From contig JAWWNJ010000213.1 in NCBI GenBank assembly GCA_037176885.1, positions 224,411-288,410 of the forward strand: a stretch of DNA of 64,000 nt, written 5' to 3'. A model generated the notes under the pieces. It was not told the origin of the DNA and ran no database searches. It saw only the letters and a list, made by a program, of their open reading frames with translations. The DNA comes from Favolaschia claudopus. Lineage: Eukaryota > Basidiomycota > Agaricomycetes > Agaricales > Mycenaceae. Every line of letters begins with the position of its first letter. The stretch's first letter is position 1. The translations under genes were made by a program, and so were the position numbers. Of the stretch, positions 33,668 to 45,814 are shown piece by piece.

Positions 33668-34180
33668 AGTCTAGCAGCCGGTTACAGACAAGCAAACCAA
33701 GTAAGGGTTGAAGTGTCCTCGAACGATAAACGCTCGCGAACAGGGGGTTTGGAGATGTGTGAATGTCCTCGTACGATACACGCTCGCGGACAAGAATAGA
33801 GTGAAGTTGGGTAAGCAGTTGAGTGTTGGGGGCGGAGAGAGAAGGCGAGGTCAGTAAACCACCCTTCATTCATGCGCCGTTCTTATACTTAGAATATCTT
33901 ATTGTTCTTTGCCGAGTCTTTGTTTTCTTAGATTCCCTTATATCTAGGGTACATACTCCATTCGGATCATTCGCCTATATCAGCCCTGAAGAGGACAATC
34001 AGCCCGGCAATGTCTCCTGTGGTCCTCCGAGACATTCGGCATAGATCCGACCAGTATCTCGGGTATCTCGGATAAACCTTCCATACCGGCATCCTTGGTC
34101 TCCGAGCCGTCCAACGTCGAGATTTGACCTTGTATATGGTGCAGGTCATTCAGGACATCGAATAGACGGAATATGAGTGA
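33668..34180. other. Intergenic; presumed 5' flank
   Basis: Upstream of the minus-strand gene at 33667. GTCCTCG(A/T)ACGATA(A/C)ACGCTCGCG occurs twice (near 33715 and 33763) as a 48-bp-spaced direct repeat, perhaps a promoter element. No coding region supported. Confidence 0.4.
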
Positions 34181-34199
34181 TAATCAAGCATACTGAACA

Positions 34200-34690
34200 C
34201 GTATCACACCGCAAAATTGAAACTTTCTGTGTAACCAGTATACTTTGCAGTAAACAATGAATACAGTTCGTTCAGAAAGTATTCCAGAAAGTAATGTATT
34301 CTGTAGAACAGAAAACTTACCTGTAAGCAAAGCTATCTGTAAAGGATTCTGTTTATCAGTATACAAAGCTTTCGGCGCCGCCAGTAAATGATCCAGTAAG
34401 TACTGTATTCTGGATCACTTTCGGCATCACAGTAAACAATAAGAACTGGGGTGCCGAAAGTGATCCAGAATACAATAGAAACTGGATCACTTTCTGCGCA
34501 CCAGTAAGTAATGCTTACTGGCGGACAGAAAGCGGCCCTGTAAACAATAGTTACGGGCCGCTCAGAAAGCGCACCCGTAAGCTATGGTTTCGGGCGCCGC
34601 AGAAAGCGGACCAGAAAGCAGTGTTTTCTGGCCGTGCTGCAGCACGCCGGCAGCACGACTGCAGCACGTCTGCAGCACGCCGGCCGCAAA
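34200..34690. repeat. Second dense hairpin array
   Basis: Successive inverted repeats cover nearly all of this stretch. Perfect examples: a 19-bp arm at 34408-34426 pairs with 34452-34470 (core CTGGATCACTTTCGG); the same right arm pairs alternatively with 34482-34494 over 13 bp; CCAGTAAG/CTTACTGG at 34501-34521; GCGGCCC and GTAA pair with TTAC and GGGCCGC at 34532-34561; CCAGAAA/TTTCTGG at 34611-34631; GTGCTGCAGCAC palindrome at 34634-34645. Loops such as GTAAACAATAGTTAC resemble those of the 19985-20700 array. No ORF. Confidence 0.85.
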
Positions 34691-34833
34691 CCCCATCAAA
34701 ATAGACAAAATTTCGGGGGAAAAAGTCAGACACATATTTGAGTCGTACAGCAAGGATATCGTTAGAATACATGATGTAGTCCAAGATCTATAGCCAAATA
34801 AATTTAAAAGTATTGTCGAGAAATCTCAGTTTA

Positions 34834-35078
34834 CTGTAGTATTTCGACCAAGTGTTCACTGGGTGTCACCTGTCACCTACAATGTTCACTGGATAAGGTG
34901 TTCAGAGCACAGCAAATTACCTTATATGGTAGGCCGGCGAATGCCGGCCCGGAATTTTTTGACGTTTTTCGTCCATTTTTGGCGAAAAAACCCAAGTGTC
35001 ACCGTCACCGCAACCAAAAGTGTTCAGTTCACAGGTCCCTGTCACCCGTCACCTGAACACTTGGTCATAATACTACAG
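34834..35078. mobile_element. MITE with TA duplication (Tc1/mariner type)
   Basis: A 245-bp element. Its left end CTGTAGTATTTCGACCAAGT (then GTTCA) matches the reverse complement of the right end with two differences over 25 bp. TA borders both ends (34832-34833, 35079-35080). The interior holds a GCCGGC hairpin near 34932 and repeated GTGTTCA/TGAACAC and TGTCACC motifs. No coding capacity. Confidence 0.85.
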
Positions 35079-35080
35079 TA

Positions 35081-38000
35081 GTCCTTGTAACAGCACGAGG
35101 CCATGAAATGCCGACAAATCAAATGACTTTCGCGACGAGGTCGAATCGCCTACTCCACCTCCTCCAACGATACCTCCGCCCTGATCACCTTGCGAGCCTC
35201 CCCCACCTCCGGCCTTAACCCAGCAAGCCGGCCCTTGCTGGGTTGAAGCGTCGTAGAATTGTGATGAGACTGCCATTGTGGGCGAGGGTATATTTGCCTC
35301 ACCAGAGGTGGCGAAGAAGAGAATGCTGAGGGCGGAGATGCAGACTTCGCTAAAAAAGCCACCGCGGACATATCCTCGCCCCAGGACCCCATCTTTGCCC
35401 AGACAGCCAACCCACCACCATCGACGACCCAGCCAGCGCACTACTTCCCTCTGCCGCCTTTCACACCACTGCCAAAGCTACTGATTTCCACCACCATCCC
35501 AACAATCCGATCGCGGCCCGTAAGCTGCGACCTGACGTTACATGCAGGCAGCAGCGAGCAATGCTTGATCACGATGGGCGGTACAATACCACCTCCGCCA
35601 TTTTCCGAGTCTTTGTCGGTATCTTCAGCTTTCTCCTCCACCGCTCCTCGAGCGTCCCCAACGCTAACCGCACCCCCACCCGCGCCCTCTTTATCCGAGC
35701 AAAACGCACTGGCGCCTAGCGAGCGCGATATCACTGCCTAACATTGCCGCCAAATCGTTCGCCGAGGATAACACTCGACGAGCGTCGATGGAAGATTTCG
35801 CAGGTTGGGGTGGAAGAGTAGAAGGCGGCTGGTGGAGAATTGAAGAGGGAAGGAAGGTCGGTGTCTTCGTGGTAATGAGTTTCTTCCGAATAACAGCGGG
35901 TAGTGGAGAGGAGTGGTATCCAAATCCGAATCTACCTCATCCTCCGCGAATGATTCGCCGTTGGCGGGGGTGACGTGGATGTGGTGGAGCGGGAGGGGCG
36001 GGCGGAGGAAGGAAAGGGTCGGATGGAGTGGTAGACATGTGGGGCCGGAGACCTCGGGACGAGAACCCGCCGTACAAAACAGAATGAGGGCGCATGACAT
36101 GGGTTCAAAGACACCAGAGGAGAGGAAGAGAGCGCTGAGTCGCTCCAACGACGTTTGCGTCTGCTGCCGCTGGGCAAGCAAGGAAGGCAAGATCCGCGAA
36201 TGCATCAGAGGCAGCGAAGTGGAAACGGCAGCGGCGGTAAGGTAGGATCCGCCGTGGAAGACGACGTAACCGAAGCTGAGGTGCATGCGGCCAAAGCGGG
36301 AATGACGAACGTCGGGGCGGGGCACTGCTGATGCTGATGCTGGTCCTGGTGAAACGTGTGGGGAAGAAACGAAGGACGGGGCGGAGGCGCGTGATGGTAA
36401 ACTTGCACGAATACGATGACGGGCTGCACGCCATCTCCGCACTTCGTTTAGTACCCGGTTCCTTCTGCCTCCCACCACCATCGCGATGGCTTTATTCCCG
36501 CGTTCCCAAACAGCTCTTGCTTGACCGAGACTGGCCCCGTAGGTACAAAGGGGCGTCCGGCGCGGAGGGAAACGAAGCCGCGCGAATGAGGACGAGTGGT
36601 AAAAACACGGCGGGCTGATTCTGTGTCATCTCCCCGGCTCCGCTAGTAGTGGTACTGGGGCCATTCGGCCAGCAAGCCATCCGCCTTGTCAAAGGCGAGG
36701 CGCATATCTGAGAACGCCCGGTGTGGTACACGTATGGCTGTACAATCCTTTACCGAATGTCTCATAGCCCTCATCCTACAAAAATATGTCGATCGAATCA
36801 ATTTTTTTTATTCCAAGACGAGAGAGAGAGAAAGAACGAGCCCGACACCCCCGCCCTCCCCCGGGCCACAAACAACCCCTTCAAATGCACCCCGGAATCC
36901 TCATACACCCTTTGACTGACATATTCCAGCGACGACACATGGGGACCTCGCGCTCCATGGTGCGGATCTGCACGAGGGAAATGAGCGCGACGGCGGGACG
37001 GGAGCTGGGAGAAACACGTCGATTACTGAAGTATTGTAACAAAGAGAAACGAAGGAGTAAACGGTATCACTCACCTGCGTGATCCCGTTTTGCGAAACAC
37101 TCATAACGTCGGTGAAGCGGTCGGTCAGCCACAAGTTGACTACTCCCCGCTTTTTCTCGCCTCGCCTCTCCGCACCCGAATCCCCCGCCCGCTCACACCA
37201 TCAAGAGGCGCAAAAGCGCCGCGCTCTCCAAACGCGTGCACGAGACATGCAGCCGATCGTTTCTCAACCCCCACCCCATGGTTCCTCCCACCGTGACCAG
37301 CCGCCACGTCCTTTCTAACACACCCCTCAACGCCTCACAGTCAACTGCAGCCTCAAGATATTCGACGACTCTCCCAGCTTGGAATGAGTTAGTACGGAAT
37401 CGCATACACGAGATGGCGGTAGACGCACCATATTTTGATTCGCGCACAAGAAGGGGGGGAAAGCTCGGGGAGAGCCGAAGCGCAGGTGATACCTGTGCTT
37501 GAGTGGGAGGGAGTGGGCGGCGGGGAGACAAATCGATGTCGACGTAGGATGGCACAGGTGCTTTGTGTGTACGTAGCTGTAGTTAAGGAGCTTCTTGATT
37601 TCAGATTGAACAGCATCTCTAGGTCGAAATCTGTGGAAGCCCATAAGTAGACGGTGTATGAGAGTGGTAAGAACTCGCTGGAATTGAAAGATGCTCGCAA
37701 AATCGCGAGTTAAAAAGCAGTGTGATCTTTGTGAAGCATGCACTGAGCTGAGTTGAGTCATCAGCACAAACGAGCTAGTCGAAGAGAAGCTTACCTCGAG
37801 TCCGTCGTTGCGTGCGTGAATTACACCTTTTGAACAGGGACCGGACGAGCTTGAATCGCTCGGGAAATTATAAGAGAAGACGCCATCTGAAAGAAAGACA
37901 GACGTCTCAGTACGAGACTACAAATATCACATCAAGTGAAACGTGCCTCCGAAACGAACTTCTTCAACTTGAACTCCACTTTGGCCAAACGAGTGGAATG

Positions 38001-40023
38001 AGCGGCAAATTTTGAACAGCATGGAGTGCTACATAGATTGAAACAATTGAACCGATGGGTGCTGAACTTCGGCGAGATTCAATTGAGCTCACTTACTAAC
38101 CCGGTGATTCGATCCAATTGAATCGTATCGAATTTGAAGTGACTATTCAGCAAACTGTGCGTTCAGTGCATATCAGTTTGAATGTGGAGAACGGGAGAAA
38201 TTAAGCAAGTCTCACCTGAGTACCCTTCTATACACCAACTCATCCCGTGGCTGGTGGTGGTAATTGTATTCCCTGGACGAGATTGTGTCAACGTGGGGAA
38301 TGAGATAAAAGAGTGATAAAATGAGCGTAGACGCAGAGGAGCGAGAGTAGAAAGAGAGAGAAACGAACGAGGTGGAAGAAGGCACGAAAATATCGTGTCA
38401 TCGAATCGGGAAAGTGAGAAAGAAAAGAAAGGAAACACAGGAGGGGGGAGAGAGCGAGCTTGTATGTAGAGAACTTGATCCAGAACATCTTGTAGTAAGC
38501 AGCACGTACCTTTTTGTCCTTGTAATTCTTTCAGTCTCTACATCCGCGTCCGGATACCCATGGCCGAATCTTTTATCGTCCTGGTCAATTCGAAAGCTGC
38601 ACAAAGAGCCGCCGATGCCGATCCCGTGTCACCTCCGCCTTGGTGAGGAGGAGGCCTCCATGGATCTTGATAACCCAGCGGTGCTGAGTAGATTCGGCGA
38701 TTGTGGGGGACTGCGACGAGCAAGCGACGAGGCGCTGTCGAAGTTTTGGTGGAGATGAGGGTGTCTAGGACGTTGATGCGTCCAAGACCGCAGGCAGCCA
38801 AGCAGCATTGGTGATGTCCATCGTTGGCACAGCGCAAACCGGGCGGGATCGTGGACGGTGGTGTGCGTCAGCGGAATGAGAGTAGCAGCAGTGATGTGGC
38901 TGTGTATGGCACTGATTTGCTCACGGCCGTCAATCAGTACCCGGGCCGTTTCTGCTTCAAGCAATCCATCACCATCCGCACCTGCCGTCGTCTTGCAGCG
39001 GTGAGCACTTCACAGTCGGCTTGACTTAGTGCTTACTGACTTCGACTTCGGTGATTTTCAGGTTGAAACTTGAATCGTTGCTTTGTTAAGGACCTTGATT
39101 CCCTCAGTCCCTGCACAGTGCAAATTCCCTGAGCCCTTGAACTCACGGTGATTATTCACCATTGTTATTCACCCAACATTAAGGAATCCTCGAATACCCA
39201 GCCCAGTTCGGCGCCTAGGTGAAAAACACACCAGACCTTTAATTGTTTCCTCGGTTTAAGTACTACTAACCAAGTGCCAATAAGTATGCATTTAGGATAT
39301 AAATGGCTTTTATTCCGCAACGTTTCCGACTCTTCAGTAGTCTAAGGTCATGAATGGGGAAGAATATTGAGGTTTAGGTTGAAGTCTCTGCTGAGCAATC
39401 TTGGGTAATCGTGAATTCGCAGATCTTGCCTGGTATCTGACCCTCTCCACGCCCACAGTTTTTGTCCGTTCGAAATTTTAACAAGCATAGCGAAAGTATG
39501 ACGGTACGCATTGACATGAAGCACTACATTCAAATCCAGACATGTTGACACCCTCTTTCAATTGAACAAATATCCCACTTGAACCCCCGTTTCGAGCTTC
39601 TCGGTCAGGACTCAGTAACAGGACCGGCGTTATTTTGTTGATTTGCTGACTATGCCCGTTCAGATTGTATTTGAATTCATTCCGGTTTTCGTTAGTCCAA
39701 AATAACGCCATCGCACGGAAACATTGACGGGGCGCACAAAATCTATTCACCTTTCCCTTCACCGTCGATCAGAACTTTGCAGGCTGGAACATGCAATTCC
39801 ACTGGATACACCAAAGGTATGCTTCATTTCAGTTGAGCGAGATTATGCCCGTGCTCGTATTGTGACTTGTGTCTGTTTCAACGGCCGAATGCTGATAGAC
39901 TTCGCTCCATCGTATGCCTTGGTGGGAATCACTAGCAGGATACTCTCTAGTGTCGAAATCAGATCATTTGCTTACCTTCAACTTGAGAGCGTCAAATTCA
40001 ATCTCACATTGACCATCATCATC
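35081..40023. other. 5-kb region without a supported gene
   Basis: The longest frame (36481 to 35738, minus strand, 247 codons) is Arg/Pro/Ser/Leu-rich and shows no motif or splice logic; it is probably a composition effect. Fragments look like old, decayed genes but none can be assembled. I see no tandem arrays or TIR elements of note here. Confidence 0.35.
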
Positions 40024-40031
40024 GTCTCGTC

Positions 40032-40543
40032 TAGGGCCTTGTTTTTAATTCCCGGACCATTAATAACGGTTTTTTAAATTCGGTTTCCAAACAGGCCGTT
40101 TATAAACCTGTTTATAAACCGAACCCTAAAATTTCGCAAAATCAAGGTTTTCAACGCGAATTTTCGCCAAAATCTCCTCAGGGCTCCTCAATTAACACTC
40201 TACCAACACTCTACCATGAATCCGAAGGGTTTCACTGTTAGTTCAGAGCAGGCTACCGTATTGTTCCAAATTAGGAAACCATATACCCCCCGAATATTCC
40301 TTCTTGCAGACGATCTATGAGCAAATGGGTGCATGAATTAGCGATAGGAAGAGTATGATCTCCCCCTTGAATATCATCACCCGGTTAGTCTCCTTTACTT
40401 CCTCAAAATGAGCAGAGTTTCTCTCACCTTACGTCAGCTAGAAGAATTAAAAACCGATGAAACTGGCCGAGCGTTCAAAAAACCGGTTTATAAACCAGTG
40501 TTTATAAACCGGTTTACAAACTGGATCAAAAAACAATGCCCTA
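40032..40543. mobile_element. hAT-type MITE with 8-bp duplication
   Basis: A 512-bp element bounded by an exact 8-bp direct repeat GTCTCGTC (40024-40031 and 40544-40551). Terminal inverted repeats start TAGGGC(C/A)TTGTTTTT. Both subterminal regions carry several copies of the palindrome GTTTATAAAC (near 40098-40125 on the left and 40485-40520 on the right). Eight-bp duplications with TAG-type ends and short subterminal motifs are characteristic of hAT transposons; no transposase is encoded. Confidence 0.9.
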
Positions 40544-41063
40544 GTCTCGTCTCGTACGATTTATTAATAGTCGAGTGCATGTTCAATTTGAGGTGAATTT
40601 GACTCACTTCAAGTTCGACTTGCTTTGTTTGGTCTTTATCTCATATACACCCTGAACCCAGATTCATACATCTAAGTAACGGTCAATCACTCGAGTTATG
40701 TGACTTTGCATTCACATTGCGATTGTCAAAGTGAGTCCTGGTTTGCATTTCAATGGGTTCAATATCCTGACGACTGACTTGCCATTCGACAATTTCGTTC
40801 TTCTTTGTCTTGTTCCCGAAATCTTCGATGTCTGCCAACTGACAGCGGCAAAGAGATGCACATAGCGGCTGTTTAGCGTAGCTGCGATAAACGGGTAAGT
40901 GGAGGTAAGTGGTTTAAATTCAAAATGAAGCGGGCAATGGAGAAGGGCGGGGAATGTGGAACTGTTGGTTCGAGGCAAAAACGGGCGGGGGTGCGCGGGT
41001 GTGGAAGCGAGGGATCGCGTGAAATAGAGTTTGGAAGAGTGAAGGGATGACGTGCAGCGCCGC

Positions 41064-41148
41064 GTGCTGCAGCAGAGATGCGGCAGTGCAAACCATGCTG
41101 CTGCACCCACTGTCCGCCCTGTCTTATTGTCTTTTACGTTGTCTGAGA
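41064..41148 (+). repeat. Dispersed repeat, inverted copy at 43184-43267
   Basis: The stretch starting GTGCTGCAGCAG and containing GCGGCA(G/A)TGCAAAC and TCTTATTGTC is about 80 percent identical to the reverse complement of 43184-43267. A shorter third copy starts at 45566 (GTGCTGCAGCAC then TGTCTTATTGT). These define an undescribed dispersed repeat in this window. Confidence 0.75.
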
Positions 41149-41183
41149 CCTTCGCACAATGGCACAATCTCGAAGACCAAACC

Positions 41184-41841
41184 CACGCCGCGAACTGTGA
41201 CAGTCACAGTGTCACATTCGCGAACGCAGATTCCCATTCCTTCCCCAGGCCCAACTTTCTCGCTGGTGCTGCTCTTCCGCCGGTGCTCATCTGTTTTTAG
41301 CATACAAATATTATTTTCCCTCCCTTTTTCCGCTGCTTCCGGCCAGTCAACGCAAAAATTGCCATCCCCACCGACAATTGCGGCGCACCACTGCGTGGAG
41401 CTGCCGCGCGGCGTGAATGGCAATTTTTTTGTTGACTGACCGGAAGCAGCTCCAAAAGCTCGGAGTATTTGCTGCTGTAGCTCGTGTTGAATATGATTTC
41501 CTTGCCTTTTTTGCGAGAGGTGTTGTGTTTCGGGCGCCGGCCCGGACGGCCGGGGTTTTCCACCCCGGACCCCGACCGCTGCGCGGCGCTTTCCGCTCGC
41601 CGCGGAGGCCCACTGCGTGGAGCTTGCGCTCGCCGCGAGGCTTGACTCATTTACAGTTGTTTGGTGACAAAAAGAAACGGTGAGAATAAGAATCGAACTT
41701 GCGACCACCGCCAAAACAGAACTCTTGCAACGCCGTACCCACTACACATAGAACAAGGAACAGACATCAAGTAAGGATTTGATAGCTATATGCTCTGGCA
41801 AGGGCCGCATCACGCTTGTCACTGTGACAGTTCGCGGCGTG
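41184..41841. repeat. 658-bp unit with perfect 21-bp inverted ends
   Basis: CACGCCGCGAACTGTGACAG plus T (41184-41204) is exactly inverted at 41821-41841. Inside, a second inverted pair with 34-bp arms (41332-41365 against 41417-41450, about 30 matches) forms a hairpin. I found no target duplication. A non-autonomous element is likely. Confidence 0.7.
41681..41750 (-). other. tRNA-like promoter boxes (SINE head?)
   Basis: On the minus strand GTAGTGGGTAC (41745-41735) resembles an A box and AAGTTCGATTC (41700-41690) a B box, at tRNA-like spacing. The flanks do not form a convincing acceptor stem, so I do not call a tRNA gene. A tRNA-derived SINE head or tRNA pseudogene fits better. Confidence 0.4.
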
Positions 41842-43183
41842 AGTTCAAATTCCCACAATCTCTATTCAGTAATTTTGAACCCGAATGCCTTCATCTAATC
41901 GCTCACAGCCGGGATACAGTAAAGCTTAATATTGTACAAGCAACTGTGCCACCCCTCTTTATATATTTCATGCCGTCCCAATGGATCATTGTATTAGTAT
42001 AAAAAGTGCAGAAAATCTCGAGATTTACTATCTGACTAACTTAAAACCACCCTTTGTTTATACAAGTGGCACCTGGATTAGCAGTTCCAACTTAATAGTC
42101 ATATAGTAGAGGACAAATCCAAGACGCGTAGGCTGCGGTAACTCAAGGCGGCGAGCCAGAGTCCTCGGTGCTGCAGGGGCTGCAGCATTTTGCCAGCAGA
42201 GCCACCGCACAATCGCCTCCGATGCAGTCATAAAGACAATAATCAACCACGCCACCGTCCACACTACAGCACGGTGCGCCAAGTGGTCGGCAAGCTTCAG
42301 CGTCTCACCTGTTATCCCGTCCTGACCCCAATCTCTGCTCCACACCCTTCGGTTTCTTACCCACTACGCGCACCCGGGCCTTCCAAAAGCTATTCTCGGT
42401 TCTCCATTTTTTGTCGACCGTGCGGGCGAGTGGTGCTGCAGCACGGGGATTGAGAAACGAAGACCGAGTCGCAGCATTCTTTGAAGTCTGATTAGAAGCC
42501 GAGTCAATACGGCGAAAATTCACCAAGAAACAACCCACCGATAAATCCAATCAACTCGCAAACCCCTGCGACTAAGCTACTACATAGTATCGAGGCGCAA
42601 AGACAAACACCTTGGACATTGAGCTGAAACGAACAAGAACCGTCAATAAGCAATGAACGCACAGTTGAGAACGAACCCGAATAACTCAAGAATCATGATT
42701 TTCTCAGCGTCGTATCGAACAAAGTCAGAAAGCCGAAAGTAATTGTTGATAAAATTATAAAACTGCATTACAAGGCACCTGAAAACGCAACCAGAAACCC
42801 GAGAGGTTGCAATTTGAAGGCTTGTAAGTCTATGTAGGAAACTGGAGAATGAGTCAATAAGCGGAAATGTCGTACAAGGGCATGAAAGAACGAGCTCTGC
42901 ATTAATGCGATGCGACCAATGACTCGACGTTCTAACGCATAATTTGACAACGTTGTTGGGAGTTGGATGCAATGCGTGAGGGCTGAGTTGAAGTGAACGG
43001 ATATAGACGCGCGCGCGCGAAATGAAGCAACGCTCAAGAAGTTCGAGCTGGTCTGCAGAGGATTCGCTGTGCTGCAGCACCAATGTGACGCGGGCTGCAT
43101 CACCAGACACCTATCCTTTCGTCTTCAATCTTGTCGATTACGATCCGAATCCACTTGACCGAAGTTTGAACCCGTATTTGACG

Positions 43184-43267
43184 TAAGCAAAACCTAGAGG
43201 ACAATAAGAAAGGACAGACAGTTGGTACAGCAGCACTGTTTGCATTGCCGCATCCGTGCTGCAGCAC
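43184..43267 (-). repeat. Inverted copy of the 41064 repeat
   Basis: Reverse complement of 41064-41148 with about 80 percent identity, ending in the perfect palindrome GTGCTGCAGCAC at 43256-43267. No coding potential. Confidence 0.75.
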
Positions 43268-45814
43268 AGCAGATTTGCAGACCGACTACGAGTCGGACTC
43301 GAGTACAGCTTGAGTGAGTTGTGCTCTATTGCGCTGGTTCGTTCGCACAGGTAAAACGTGTCAATCAAAATGAAATTCAAACTGTCTAGGCTATCTCTCT
43401 CGTTGATAATATGTGCCCTTGAACTGATTCGTGCTTACAGTAATACCCTGCCCTATCTCCAGTGTGCCTTCCTCCATCCATATGATTCACCCCTCTCGGT
43501 CCCTGGATGAGTGGGCATAGAGGCCGAGGATTGCGGTCGTAAGTACAGGATAAATCGGGGGCATGGTGGTCTCCCCGCTTACTCGATGACCTGTCGTTTG
43601 GCGAAGCTGCCCCGGAAGATCTGAAACAAAAGGATGAAAGGCCTGAGGAAGGCTATTATGTCGCGTTTTGGACATCAATGAAAGCGACTCACAAGGGAGA
43701 TAGACCAGGGGTGTCAAATTGAGGGAGAAGGGCATAAGACGAACTTCTCCATCGGCGTCGTAATTATCGAGGTGGTGTGCGAGTTCGTGCGAGCTGAGCG
43801 TCGGGGTCGCTGTATCCGTGTCGCGGCGTTGAAGGATGCCAGTGGTCACGAGAACGAATGCACGGGTTCACGGTGCGAGCAGCCAGGACCGGTGATCTGT
43901 ATCGCAAGGTCGAATGAGAATGAAGCACCGAAGGGAGAAAGAAAACAGATATACGCACCGAAAGAACCCGACGCGGCGTGGCGCAGTCCCTCCGACAGCT
44001 GCATCGTTCGAGAGCGATTGCGTCGAGTAAACTCGCTGTCCGGTGTCGGATGAGAAAATTAAAGACAGAAACGGGTCAATAAATGTGACCTCGCGCGCGC
44101 GGCCGTTTCCTGCTGTCAGCGCTAGCAAGAGGAGTCAGGACCCAGGGTGTATATTGTCGGCGTAGTAGGCTAGAGCAAGAGGTGCTGTAGATGATGGGAC
44201 ACAAGTCACGGTGAGTGAGGGAGGTCGTCAGAGGTCGTCGAGATCGGCGGATGACATTCACGCAGCGTAGAGTCGTAGGCGCTGTGTGAGACGCGTCAGG
44301 GAGGAGGGCTCAGGGCGGACGTCAACGTGGTGTGAAGGAGCAGGATTTAGGCCGATAAATCCGTGCAGCATCCAAGGGGTGGCGGTAACAAAAGTTCTTG
44401 ACCAGGACTACCCCAAACCTTCCTGTCAAGACCCCGAAAACCAGACCCACCACCACCAGTCGGCAATCAGCTGATGCTTGCTTAAACGGGTAATCCTTCC
44501 GAACACCACAGCAGAAAGTGGGCAAGTTGAGCGGTCAGTCACCGTCAGTGGCAATATATCGACGGTAACTAAATACATAACACTCTGGAAACTGTACAGT
44601 GAGATTTTTGGGAACTGAAATGCAGTTTGGGTCGTAAACTCAAAGCAGAATGGCACCAAGCATAGGCCAGTTGCCAGAGATTGAGAACCTCACACTCAGT
44701 TTCAAGGTAATATGATAGTTTGACTTGTTTTGGCACACTTCTCAAACGTTTCTGGATGTTTTGGTGCTCTCAATGCGAGTACAGAAGACGAGAGGTGAAA
44801 GGGCGAGCGTGTTCTTATGTCATTCTTATGTCACAGTGCTGTCAAAGTGCCGTTGCCATCAAACGCTGTCAACTTTCCAGCGACTTTCTTCGAGTAAATA
44901 AGGGAGGATACCGGGCACATTAAAATCATGTAAATACATATTATAGCGCATAAAAGCACTCCAAACCACATGGTGTGCTTTATACCAGTAGAACCAGTGA
45001 GCGTTAACGAGATATTCAAGAACTTCGTGAAAATGACCACCAAAACCTCTTTTCGCGGACCCCGGATACTAGATCGACTACTACCAGTGGGTAGTCATGG
45101 TCCATCAATCCAGTTTCCGCCACCCCTTGGCAGCATCACGTAACCGAACTGCCACCGCCTTTTGTCTCCTGCCAGTTTGTCTTCGACGCGTTTCTGTCAT
45201 CTGATATATACTACTTGTTCTGGGTCGACGCACTCTCGCTGGCGTCGATTTATTATCACTCTACTGGCACTGAATCTAGCTGCGCCGCCGCTGCTGCGGC
45301 ACTTGCCAGTGTTCCAAGGTTCTGAATCGGACCAAGAATCGGACTCGCCCTGGGCCAGCGCTTCGACCATTGCCAATCGGCCCAATGATTGCTGCAGCAC
45401 CGTTGACCAGCAATAAATGACTCTTTTAGTGGCTCATTCTAGCCGGCGAGCTACATTCGTGAGCAATGAACCGAATCTCTCCACGAGATGGTGGACATCT
45501 GTTTGCTACGTAGGTGCCCCAACTCGAATCTCGATTGCTTGATTCAGTGCCGCACCTCTCATTCCGTGCTGCAGCACTGTCTTATTGTTCTTTGTGTCCG
45601 AGTCCCATGGCCTGTACAGAGTTCTGACCACGTATTCAAGAAGCTTGTGCTGCAGCATGAACACGGCAGCCGCCTCCACAGTAGACTCAAGGTACTTCTC
45701 GTTTCTTATTTTCTGTTCTCGAGGAAAAAGATGTTTTCCTGCGTCGTTTACGCCTTTATTGTTGATTCGAGGGCCTCACCGCAGTCAAGTAACAAAGCAA
45801 CACTTAGAATGAGC

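Larger units (their letters stand above)
40552..45814. other. Repeat-rich region without a supported gene
   Basis: No gene could be supported; frames are short or composition-driven (41714-41124 minus is the longest). The region holds long inverted repeats at 41.0-41.9 kb, a tRNA-like promoter motif pair, and scattered copies of the palindrome GTGCTGCAGCAC, all listed separately. Confidence 0.4.

Noticed and set aside
35738..36481. 247-codon minus-strand frame
   Set aside because: Arg/Pro/Ser-rich composition in GC-rich DNA, with competing frames on both strands and no conserved motif.
41681..41750. tRNA gene
   Set aside because: A- and B-box-like motifs are present, but the acceptor stem does not pair convincingly; kept only as a tRNA-like/SINE head.
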